A DNA stretch of 64,000 bases from Porodaedalea pini (lineage: Eukaryota > Basidiomycota > Agaricomycetes > Hymenochaetales > Hymenochaetaceae). Under the pieces are notes generated by a model. That model was not told the DNA's origin. It did no database searches and saw nothing but the letters and a program-made list of their open reading frames with translations. Where the stretch lies: positions 33,845 to 97,844 of the forward strand of contig NBAY01000104.1 in assembly GCA_002794775.1 (NCBI GenBank), in the 5' to 3' direction. Shown here in pieces: positions 54,922-64,000 of the stretch (the first letter of the stretch is position 1; each line of letters opens with the position of its first letter). Made by a program: the position numbers and the translations under genes.

Positions 54922-56847
54922 TGTAGAGCCGTGCCGATCGTCCCATCACCACCGATCACTCCAGAAGCATTCAAGAACTGGTTCCGATGCGTACCGATCA
55001 GTACCGGACTCAACCCAATCGGTCCGGTCTCAAATCAGAACCTCACGATCGTGTCATCAGCACGTTCCCACACCTCCGAAAGCATACTGGAACGTACCGG
55101 AGATCTTATCTCGACAATTAGGGACGCGGTGAAAGGTGACGGTACGGTCTACTGGCAGACTCGGACCTGGTTGAGTTCGGCCACTGGGGGTTCACTCTAA
55201 CGTGTCTGATGGAGGGGATAGTGTCAGGAAGTGTGGGGAAGTGTAATAGAATACTCGGGGCTAGGTGTCGACTCGAGGACGCGAGTACAAAGGACGACCG
55301 GCAAAACGTGCCTAAATGCGGTCGGAGAACAAAGAGCAACTACGATCTTGACAACCCGGGCTCGGAAACTCGCCAGTGAAGACAGGAATCGATACTATTC
55401 GTCGAGACGATTCTGAATCTGAAAAGACCTCGAGACGCGATGCAGAATTGACGGAGATATAGCAGTTGCACTGGTTGCGGCTGGCGGAACGCACGGAACT
55501 CCCGGAACCAAAAGCTATTTTCGTAGCTCTACGACACGGGCTCGGAATCGTGCAAGAAAAGACAATGTTCGAAAGCGATTTTCGACGAGATTAAGAATCT
55601 GAAGAGAGCTCGGGAAACGGATAAGAACTGAGGGCGATATAGCGAAAGCAAGATTTGGCCGAAAACGGGACTCGAGACGGAACGGACGGAACGACACTGA
55701 ACGGCGACGGAGACGAGAACCAAAGACTGGGACTGACTCGGGGGAACTAAACTTGTATTTTTGAGACATTTACATGAGTGTTTAAATAACCAACAGAGGG
55801 TTGAGCCTCTGAGCGGCGTACAAAGGACACAAAGACAGACCGGAGGCTCTAGCCAAACAACACCAAATAGCCGGAACTCGGAGCCGTAACTCGAGAACAT
55901 GAGTAATTAAGCTTTGGGAGGCTCGGAACAATACCAGATGTGACCCAAAACGGACTTTGGTGGCTCACCGGTGCAGAACCAAGCTGTATGCGTCGAGTTA
56001 ATACTGCCAAACACTGAAACTGTCCTGAAATGCGTCGGGGATACTTGTTAGACTGTCCTGAGTCGAGTCGAACCTAATAGAGCCGATTCCGAGGCCAGCG
56101 GCATCAGGATCTCCACAGCGGTCACATGGAGCATACAGCCAAGACGCGTACCGGACTGCTGTCCGACGATGGGAGCCACGTACCGATTGGACGATCTGAG
56201 TTCCAGTGGAGCACCAGTGTGATCGGACGCGAAGCAGACGTTTTCCTCATTATGATTTATGTTTTTTCCTATGTTCTTCTGATTTCTATGCACTCTATGC
56301 GTGCCTCTATGACCTATGACTTTTCCTTTCGACTTCTCTATGTTTCGACTGATATGCACAGTATGCCCGTATGGAAATTATTAACTGTAGATAGATCTTT
56401 GGACTTAGTATAAATAGGCACCCCATGTCGTAGGTAGAGGACAAGTCAGTTCTACCGCAGAGTCTCCCTCAGATAGGGTAACTTGAGTGCGATCCGTCTT
56501 TGTTTTCGTAATCTTGTAGTTGTTCCGTCTTCGTCTTAGCATCTCGTCTTTCGAAACTGTCTCTCGTCTCATACTTCGTAACTCGAACCTCGCTGCTCGT
56601 TGTGATCACACCGTACCGGTGTTGATTACCCGCGCGTACTGACTCCGTACCGGTCAAACCACAGACCCGACAGGAGTTCCCGACCTTTGTTCTCGATATC
56701 GACACGTACTGGCGCGTACCGAAGTGTACCAACGCGTACCGGTACGTCGAGCGACCTCACCGCAGTCTACCCCTAACTTCCCAGAGCAACGCGATCACGT
56801 CCCCAAAAGGACCATTGATCCCAGACACCCCTAAGTCAGGATCTACA
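54922..56847 (+). repeat. 3' LTR of element A, interrupted by a solo LTR
   Basis: 1,926 bp; minus the 988-bp insertion and its 4-bp duplication it is 934 bp, exactly the 5' LTR length, so no net indels. The substitutions relative to the 5' LTR are CpG transitions. Confidence 0.9.
55130..56117 (-). mobile_element. Solo LTR 'D' (988 bp) inside the 3' LTR of A
   Basis: TGAAAGGTGACG...GATCTCCACA in plus reading, flanked by GCGG (55126-55129 and 56118-56121), so TG...CA on both strands. A TATTTAAA box on the minus strand near 55785 suggests minus orientation. Absent from the 5' LTR, where the sequence runs straight across. Family differs from A and B. Confidence 0.82.
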
Positions 56848-56851
56848 GTGC
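56848..56851. repeat. 4-bp target-site duplication of element A, right copy
   Basis: GTGC, matched at 30995-30998. Confidence 0.8.
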
Positions 56852-57772
56852 GGTTTGTGTTTGTTGAGGAAGAAAGTGGTGAAGTCTTTGAAAAGAAAAA
56901 AGCAGGTCATCCAGTGCCTCAGGGGTGTGAATGTCATTTAATGAGAATGGGAATAGATTAGATTCGCAAAATTCCACAACAAAAGCGGGCAGATCTTGAG
57001 AACGGATTGAGCAAAGGGGAGGTTGAGAAGGGGATGCAAGAATGTTGATATCAAATGAAAAGGAGAGTGGAAGATGGTCAGAGTCAATGTCTAGAGACGC
57101 ATTGGAGATAGAGACGTTATCTAAAAGATGGGGGGAAAAATTGTCTGAAGCGATGGCAAGGTCGAGAATGGATTTAACGTTGCTAGAACGGTTAAAATAA
57201 GTGTGTTGGTTGGGGGGGTTGCAAACCACTAGCCCACTGTCATTGATCCAGTCAACGAGAGCGCTTGACATCAAAAAATAAGAAGATTGAGCTGGAAAAG
57301 ACCAGAGCTCCAAATGTCGATTGAAGTCCCCAACAAAAATGTTGGAGGGGAAACGAAGAGAAGGGAAAGGGTTTTCGAATTTGTGTAGACTTGGGGAGTT
57401 GTAGACATTCCAGAGTAATAGGGGGGATAGGTCTCCGCGCGAGATAGTGACAACGGAAATATTCGGGGAAAGGGAGTCGGGGTTGTACAAAGAAACGCGA
57501 TGGATGATGCGGGGGTGCACGAGCGTACAACAGCGAGGTTTACCAGGAGCAGAGGGTCTGAAAACAATGTAAGGAGCGGTGTTGCGAATTTGAAAAACCC
57601 GTGAGCCTAAAGGAGACGTTTTAGAAGGAAAGATAGTAGAGAGGGTCAGAATCTCCTGGAAACAAACAATGTCGGGAGTAAAGTTTGTGGTCAAAAATGA
57701 ACGTAAAAGATAGTCAAAGGTAACTGCTGAATTGCGGATATTAAGAGAAAAAACCAAAATTTTGTCAGTCAT
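56852..57772 (-). pseudogene. LINE ORF2, endonuclease portion (frameshifted)
   Basis: Starts ATG at 57772, five bases after the ORF1 stop: MTDKILVFSLNIRNSAV. Apurinic-like endonuclease residues are present: Asn in LNIRN, Glu in CFQEIL, Asp/Asn in FVGDFNRHLELW, and the final SDHLPLSFS. Toward the junction the frame must shift by one (near 56900-56930, around the codons for DDLLFS) to read FKDFTTFFLNKHKPH into the RT half at 30998, so an indel has broken ORF2 here in addition to element A. Confidence 0.8.
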
Positions 57773-57777
57773 AAAGA

Positions 57778-59562
57778 TTAGTAAGGAGAGCGATAGTTTT
57801 GGCGAGCTGGACACTCCGGTGATCTGGCACTGTGATTGCCCTGGCAGTTGATGCAATGGGTGAAGTGGTCGCATTGAAGGTTGTTGGATGCGGTACATGG
57901 AGCACATTTGGCAACATGGATCGCAGTTTGGTGGGTTTCGGAGCAAATTGCGCAGCAGGCTACCGAGCGACATTTCAAAGCGTGGTGTCCCAGGCGATGG
58001 CAGTTATCACACTGGTTGATGGTGGGGTGAGCTTTCATTTCTTCGAGATGGCGGATGACTCTGAAAATAGGGACAGATCAGTTATTGTGAAGGAAGAAAT
58101 GGTCAAAGCAAAGTCGCAACTCGTCTTTGAGGACAACGGATACGTTGCAAAAATCGCGTTGGTTAAGGCGCTCGATAGACGACATAAAATGGGGTGGGAA
58201 CATAAATTCGTGACCCTTGAATTGCGGTAGAGCAGAGATCTCCTCGATCAAGTCCTTCTCCGAATACAGGAGCTTGGTGTCTTTGTCAAAAACTGGGACA
58301 CCAGGGATAACCATTTTGAACTGGGGCGACGGTGTGAATGCCCTAGCCCCGGAAATGTTGATGATGCGGTTTAGTTGGGACACTAGTGCGCTGTGTTGTG
58401 TATCAAAGTCAGAACAAATGTTAGTGAACGCGATGAGGAGGTTGCTGTTAGTGGTATATTCAACGTTCAGGATGACGAGGTGTTTAAAGAGCGGATTGCC
58501 CTTGAGTCCCACACGGACCGCGTTTTTAACAGAAAGGGTGGACGGGTGAACAGCGAGGTCACCCGGAAGCAAAAAGAAAATTTGGCGGACGTTACGCACG
58601 TGGGTATTTACCGATCCGTTAGACCGGTTGATTGGAACAGTCGAGATTTCCCCTTGAGGGTTCTGTTCTGTAACTCAGACTACTTTAGTAGGAGTAGCCT
58701 TGGGTTTCTTTTGCACAGCTTTAGCATACAAAACGGTAGTGAAGCCCTCTTGGTTGACTCCGACGGCTTCGATGGGTGGGTAGTAGATTTTGGTCTGGGA
58801 TCCACGAGGAGCATTATGTTCTGAATGGGCGTAACCATCGGGTGCGATGATAGTGCCTTCCGAAGTCATGCGGTAGCCAGATCCCGGAATATGGGTCTTG
58901 GCGATGGCGGCGGTGTATTCTGTCTTTCCGTTTTTCGGGGCTTGGACACGTTGTTTGACAATAGGGGCCAGGGGTGGAAACTTGGGATCATGGACAAAAC
59001 GAACCCCAATAGGGTCCGGTAGGATTTTGTTCTGTTTGTTAGCATTAAAGTTAGTAGGAACTGATGGCTGAACTGAGGGAGCTGAGGGGTCCGAAAGCTG
59101 TTTTTCAATAGTATTAGTTTTTTCTGAGATAGAAGAGACGACTGCCGAGAGATGTTGGATGGACCTGGACATAGCGTGCATGGTGTCAGTGATTTCCTGA
59201 TCGCGAATGGTTTGACTGTTAACATAAATGTTTTCAAAAACGTGTTTAAAAGATGGTGAGTGAATGCGAAAGGTAGAATGGAAAGATTCCAGACTCTCGT
59301 TGGCCAAGTTCTGGAGAGATGTCTCGTCATCCAAATTGTTGGATTTGTTAATCCAAGATACCAAGTTGGAGCCAATGTTGGTGAGGATGGATCCGGCCCG
59401 ATTAGGATTGTCGTACCAGGGCTTATCGGACAACCATGTGGGCTGGGAGATGAGCGTGTTAATCGTATTGACAGTTTCCTTGGTCATCACAAAATTTTGC
59501 ATCAAATGATATACGCTTTTGGGAATGATAATGACGCAGTAATGATCGGACCAGACTAAATT
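57778..59562 (-). pseudogene. LINE ORF1 (gag-like, zinc knuckles; two TGA stops)
   Basis: RNA-binding ORF1 in one frame with TGA at 58675-58677 and 58078-58080, both possible CGA remnants, ending at a true TAA (57778-57780). The N-terminal half is helical (KETVNTINTLISQPTWLSDK). The centre has an esterase/RRM-like region (NAVRVGLKGNPLFKHLVILN). The C-terminus holds three CCHC-type knuckles: CDNCHRLGHHALKC, CAICSETHQTAIHVAKC and CINCQGNHSARSPEC. The start Met is missing or was lost in 5' truncation. Confidence 0.8.
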
Positions 59563-59952
59563 AGGTTATATGTAGCTTTAATGGGATGACAAGGCTTCCT
59601 AAAGGCTTATAAGCGTGCATAATAATTGTGCAAGGTTGTAAGGGTAATTTAAGACTTTCCACAAGGATATAAGGGCATGAAATAGTTGTACATATGTTTC
59701 ATGCAAATGTAATGTGCTGGAAAGTCTGTCACTTCCATAATAAGCAAGGCGTAAGTTTTGCGAGCGTCTCATATACTTGTGCAAGACTTTGGTGGTTATA
59801 TACGATGCTTATAAGCATCTCTGCAAGTATTACACGGAAAGTATAATTGCATTAAATACCTGAAGAACTATGTCGTATAACTACAATTGCATTAAATACA
59901 TGAAGAACTATGCCGTATAATTACAATGTATCCTATCCAATAATGAGTGATG
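59563..59952. repeat. AT-rich spacer with a short tandem duplication
   Basis: Between the LINE edge and the next gene's stop. At about 59842-59930 a unit of roughly 46 bp (ATTGCATTAAATACCTGAAG + AACTATG...) occurs twice. No ORF. Confidence 0.5.
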
Positions 59953-62639
59953 CTACAGCAGCGAGACGGGAACGTTACAGTGCATAGAGGGAATGCGATT
60001 GAAATATCGAACGAAGGTCTCAATGTAGAATGAGATCAAGGGACAGAAGTCCTTCACACTGGCACCTACGCTCGTGGGGAAGCCAGGCCACACCTTCAGA
60101 ATGAGGAAAAGGGCCTCGACGGAGCCGTCGTCCAATTGTTCTCCCCAGTACTCCCTTATCGGCTTCCGTATGTCAGGAATGACAGTGGTCGAGCCGTCGG
60201 TGGTGCCGAGATAGATGCGGCTCAATAGAGCATTCCGTTGCCGATGCTCGTCCGTTGTCATGCGTTCGCGCGGCAGGATCAGTTGATCAAGCGCATACAG
60301 CTCGTACCAGAATAAAAGCTCGGAAAGTTCCCACTGGACTTCCATTCGAAGGACCTTGTTGCGGCCTATGCAGTCCGTTGAGACGGATTTACCGCGCCAT
60401 ACCTGCTGCTTAGTTCGATCGAACGGCTCCAAGTGGCGCTCGACGCCGAACACGACCTTGATGGTCGCCTTGTCGGAAATTTGTTGCCGTTTCGCGGGAG
60501 GCAAGTCGCTCACGTCTGGCGTGTCACAATCATGCGAAGAGAGAGAGATGTGACTGGCAGCCTGTCTGGATGGACTGGCATCTAGTACCGAAGGCATCCT
60601 GTTGTAGATGCGCTCTACGAATGGATCGGCGGTGTTCGGTGGGAGCGGCGTGGACTTCATGTAGTCGCCGTGCACGATGGTCTTCCAGTCTCGCAGCCTG
60701 CGCCATATTGACTTGTCGAAGATGCCGCCTTTGAGGAGCATATCAATCAATGTAGGCCGTATACGGATGTAGTTGAGATAAAGATCCGCCGTCTTTTCTG
60801 CACTGGGGTGGATGAGCAGGAAAGGTGGAGGGAGTGGGTAGAGTGCAGCGTGGGTCTTGTTCTGGCCTATGGTGCCGAGTTTCGTCAGACTGCCCAACAC
60901 GACCTTGTGGTACGAAGGCAGGTCCGGTCGACCATCAACTCCGTTCGGTATGTGGAGGATACGAGCGTAGTTAATGTAAGGCTCGCTTTGCGCCTTCTGC
61001 TTCCCCTTGTTCTCCGCCTTTTCTTTCTCGGCCCTCTTCTTGAAGCTCTTCTTCTTCTTTGAAGGTACGTTCACCCGGGACGCTGCGTCAGTGGAAGGGA
61101 CTGAAGACAAAGGTATTGAAGGAGGAGCCTGAGTGTGTTTCGTAGCAGACGACAATGACGAAGGATGACTGAAAGCGGGAGCTCCGGGTTGATGATTCTG
61201 AAAGCCGTACATTTGCTCGAGGAGCTCGCTGATGTCATCTTCCACCATGAACTGACTCCTCGACAGATCTCGCAAATGCGCATCCAGTTGAAAGCTAAAG
61301 CCGTCGTGAAGAGGCCTTCCTTTAAATTGGAATAAGCCGCTTTCAACATACTTCGACCATGGAACACAATCCCGGACGGCAAAAAATTTTCCATCTAACT
61401 GTTCATGCCGACAAATGAACCACACAGGTATACCGATCCGATAGAGGTGGTTGACGACGGAGGGCTCGGTAGTGAATGCGCCGCGAACAGGCAGGATCTC
61501 TGTTTCATAGGATTGCTTCGACTTGATGCGCGGCAGCACGACATCGAGGTACGTATGCAGCCCATGCAGTTCGAGAATGGAGCGCTGGATGTCGCGTACA
61601 GTGAACAACGTCTGCCGCCAGCTGCTTTTCAGGAGGCGAAGGCGCTCGACTCCAAACTGGCCCGCTTGCAAGCACCGCCTGTATGTCTTGTCCATTCCGT
61701 CGTCGGACCCTTCTTGCCTGCGTATCGAGCCACTAGTTCGCGTTTTCGCCGCTATCAAGAGCAGTGCGGTTTCCAAATTGTCGATAAGTTCTCGACGCAA
61801 CCGGCCGACTTGCATCTGCGGTTCATTGTCGTGCCAGTGCTCCTTGTTACCATCCTCGTCGAGCAGGAGGACCTCCGTAAAGTCCTCAGACTCTTTGGGA
61901 TCGTACAAAGGAATGTCTACGACGAGAGAACAAAGGCGCACAAAGCTACCCGTGGTGTTATTCACATCGAACGGGATGCAAGCGTGATGGATGGAAGTTT
62001 TTGAGAAAAATTGGGGCCATCGGCTGTATTCGTGACCTCCCCAAAAGCCATCGACATGTTTGAGAACACCAAGTTTCTCATTCACTATCGGGTATTGCGG
62101 TACCCAGTTTGCGTTCGGACTCGAGATGACGTTCTTGTTATACTGCATATCCGCCAAAACTCGGGCATCTAGGGCTCGTACTGGGTATACACTCTCATCT
62201 GCGTGCAAATACTTTAGAATGCATTTCAGAATCAGCAGCTCGCAAACGTACCGAGATCATGCGTCTTTTTCAAAGGTAAGGAATTCTGTTGTTGTCCTTC
62301 GCTCCTCGAACGACGCTCATCGCCCCACGAGCCAGGCTCATCGCCCCACGGGCCAGGCTCATTGCTCCATGAGCCAAGCTCTCCATCCCACTGGTACGAG
62401 CCTTGCTCCTCGCGCCCCGAGCCTTGCTCTTTGCCCCCCGAGCCTTGCTCTTTGCCCCACGAGCGAAGCTCCCACTGGCCCGAGCCTTGCTCTTTGCCCC
62501 CCAAGCCTTGCTCTTTGCCCCCCGAGCCTTGCTCCTTGCTCCACGAGCCAAGCTCCCACTGGCACGAGTCTTGCTCTTCGCCCCACGAGCTATTCTCGCC
62601 ATTCGTACCATACCAAGAGTAATCACCTCCGCTTGACAT
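59953..62639 (-). CDS. Uncharacterised Agaricomycete protein with repeat-built N-terminus
   Basis: 877 residues in two exons: 62639-62252 and 62198-59953, joined by a 53-nt intron (GTACGT donor, GCAG acceptor) that completes an Asp codon. Exon 1 is almost wholly a Gly/Ser/Glu/Gln/Trp-rich repeat (units like GSGGKEQ, GSWSKEQ, QWELGSW). Exon 2 is a well-formed globular sequence. One block, HLYRIGIPVWFICRHEQLDG followed by VRDCVPWSKYVE, resembles a family I recall as widespread in mushrooms but with no assigned function. A Lys-rich stretch (KKKKSFKKRAEKEKAENKGK) near residue 450 is a possible nuclear signal. No transmembrane span or catalytic motif seen. The frame is intact. Exon 1 is supported by splice sites and frame only. 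Confidence 0.6.
62290..62600. repeat. Coding minisatellite in exon 1 of the uncharacterised gene
   Basis: Imperfect 21-27 bp units such as GAGCCTTGCTCTTTGCCCC, whose lengths are multiples of three. Long ORFs are therefore open in several frames of both strands across this stretch. Confidence 0.75.
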
Positions 62640-64000
62640 CTTGAGATAGGTCTGTCGCAAGTTATGTGGTCGACGAAGGATTGAAATTTGGAGAACTTCG
62701 AGAAAGCCTTGACGTAGGATGAATCAGGATTGGACTGAAATGTCTTTGAAAACGTTCGAGCCTTCAGCGCATTCAAATAAGCAACTTTCTATGACACACC
62801 TCGCAATTTCAATCTGCCTCTCCGCGGAGAAATCCTTGAAGTGTTGGGCCCTGAAGACGACGACCTTCAGCTCAGCAAATACGAATTGTAGCCGCTGAGA
62901 TACACAAGACGGTTTGCTACTGCAGACCGTCGATGATATGTCCATGAGTATGCACTAGGCTGACTCTTAGGGACTTCGTGATGGTCGGGTGGGTTCTTCG
63001 GGCGGTGGTAACGGGTTGATTGATGGTGGGAGGCAACTTGAAGTCGACGACGAGAGCGGCAGCGGCGATGATCGACTTCGGACCGAGTCGTCACGTTATC
63101 GCGATGCAGACTCTTTTGTAGACCGGACGGTCGACTCGAGGGCGAATCTATATTCTTCCCAAGGGAGACTGCGGTGACTCGATTGTCGAGGAGGGACGAC
63201 CAAATAGAAACGGAGTGATCGACGCTCGAGACAGTGGCTCTCCTGGTTCAGAAACCTTGTCAAATCGCTCGATTCTGTCAGAATCGAACTCCCAACGCAG
63301 ACCCTATAACTATAATGATTGACGTCTGAAGTTGAGGAAGGTGCGGGGCCGTGTCAGCCTGTTTCGGATGGTCCGAACCCCTGGATGGTGTTCGTCGAGC
63401 GTTCGAACGTGCTCGAAGGCGTTCGAGCGTACCCCGAAGCGATCGAGCGACTTCTTAGTAGGGGGCGAACGTGTGGGGCGACGGAAGTATGCAGGTATAA
63501 TACCTTGTCGGGCTTGTCGGGCGCTCGGAGCTCTGGAATATCGGTTTCGAGCGTATGTGGTGAACCGAACGCGCTATTCGAGCGGTCGGCGGAGCTCGCA
63601 AATGCAGAGCAGAGATGAACTGAAGACGGGAATGACTTATGAGACTCGAAATGTGTACTGTGCGGCGAACTGGGGGTGTATTCCCTCTCTACAGAATGAG
63701 TACAAAAGGTGTGCACTATTTATACTCTAGGCGAAATGAGCTCGGTACCGACATCGAACGTACATACGGAGGTAGGGGAGTGCGTGCGGTGCGTATTCGA
63801 GTCAGAATAGTCGTATGTTATGGATGGAATGACTCGAGAACATGATGAATCACGAACTCGAAGGGGAATAATGGTTCGACATCAATAAAAAGACCAATGA
63901 AACCCGAGAAACTTATCATGTGTGCATCCAACAACTCCATTCGAACGTCCTCGAATGTTCCTCGGGCGTGATGGCGACGAATACGCACCCTGGAAGTGAT
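62640..64000. other. No supported gene; possible degenerate LTR near 63.3-63.9 kb
   Basis: A 73-codon minus ORF (62724-62945) might be an upstream exon of the preceding gene but has no clear join. Further right, the minus strand has TATAAATA (63724-63717) followed by sequence styled like the gypsy LTRs in this window, and GTTCGA-rich DNA nearby. Borders were not found. Confidence 0.3.

Larger units (their letters stand above)
30999..56847 (+). mobile_element. Ty3-like LTR retrotransposon 'A' (25.8 kb as found; about 10.75 kb after removing nested insertions)
   Basis: Bounded by 934-bp LTRs starting TGTAGA and ending TCTACA, with a GTGC duplication. Contents on plus: leader, gag with CCHC knuckle, protease, RT, RNase H and integrase. 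On minus, between pol and the 3' LTR, there is a spliced antisense gene. It carries five later insertions: B1 in gag; B2, a B-type solo LTR and another solo LTR in the antisense gene; and one solo LTR in its own 3' LTR. Subtracting each insertion and one duplication copy gives about 10,754 bp. Sense genes are dead through several TGA codons. Confidence 0.88.
56852..59562 (-). mobile_element. LINE, 5' half (ORF1 and endonuclease), right side of the split element
   Basis: Continuation of the LINE at 28106-30998. The ORF1 frame is open right up to about 59562 without a Met at its edge, and is protein-like there (LVWSDHYCVIIIPKSVYHL), so the element is probably 5'-truncated at about that point. 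Confidence 0.82.

Noticed and set aside
55515..55900. ORFs inside solo LTR D
   Set aside because: No domains and no conservation signal; typical of GC-rich LTR DNA.
62060..62776. Overlapping long ORFs on both strands over the coding minisatellite
   Set aside because: Repeat units are multiples of three, so several frames stay open by chance; only the frame spliced to exon 2 is kept.

Overview
The window comes from a filamentous basidiomycete, most likely an Agaricomycete. The evidence is genes cut by many 50-60 nt introns, fungus-only genes (ATG26-type sterol glucosyltransferase, SUR7-like membrane protein, Ssk2-type MAPKKK), an Agaricomycete-style F-box protein, and Ty3-like, LINE and hAT elements.

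Layout. 1-22.9 kb is a gene-dense euchromatic arm: Ssk2-type MAPKKK (-, cut by the window edge), DRG/Rbg1 GTPase (+), metallo-beta-lactamase-fold protein (+), PRELI/UPS lipid-transfer protein (+), RIC1 (+), an hAT-type MITE, an F-box protein (+), a 2-oxoglutarate/Fe(II) oxygenase-like protein (+) and ATG26-like glucosyltransferase (-). 22.9-26.6 kb is a repeat patch with a doubtful Pro-rich ORF, tandem repeats, a long hairpin and a palindromic minisatellite. A SUR7/PalI-like gene (-) follows at 26.6-27.8 kb. 28.0-59.6 kb is one nested transposon stack. 60.0-62.6 kb holds an uncharacterised gene whose N-terminus is encoded by a minisatellite. The last 1.4 kb has no clear gene.

The stack can be unpacked from its target-site duplications. 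A 5'-truncated LINE on the minus strand (59.56 kb to about 28.0 kb) was split by a Ty3-like LTR element, 'A' (30999-56847, 934-bp LTRs, 4-bp duplication GTGC). A was then hit by two chromodomain Ty3 elements, B1 (32602-38910, minus, duplication GCTTC) and B2 (46996-53230, plus, duplication CCCGC), by a B-type solo LTR (46343-46784), and by two other solo LTRs (45076-46173 and 55130-56117). Removing the insertions leaves A at about 10.75 kb.

Main discoveries. (1) Between pol and its 3' LTR, element A carries an antisense, intron-containing gene. After removal of the three later insertions it reads without a stop for 697 codons and encodes a Gln-rich protein with a perfectly spaced Zn2Cys6 cluster, a basic patch and a C-terminal coiled coil. 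(2) The B elements have a -1 ribosomal frameshift cassette at the gag-pol junction: slippery G GGT TTT, 6-nt spacer, hairpin. (3) The B elements have a Tf1-like self-priming arrangement, with 11 nt after the 5' LTR complementary to the predicted mRNA 5' end. (4) Decay in the stack is dominated by CpG transitions: the two LTRs of A differ at about 28 sites, all CpG as far as I could see, and nearly all nonsense codons in the LINE, A and B1 are TGA in positions compatible with CGA.

All coordinates and alignments were read by eye. Intron borders are from consensus sites and reading frame only.
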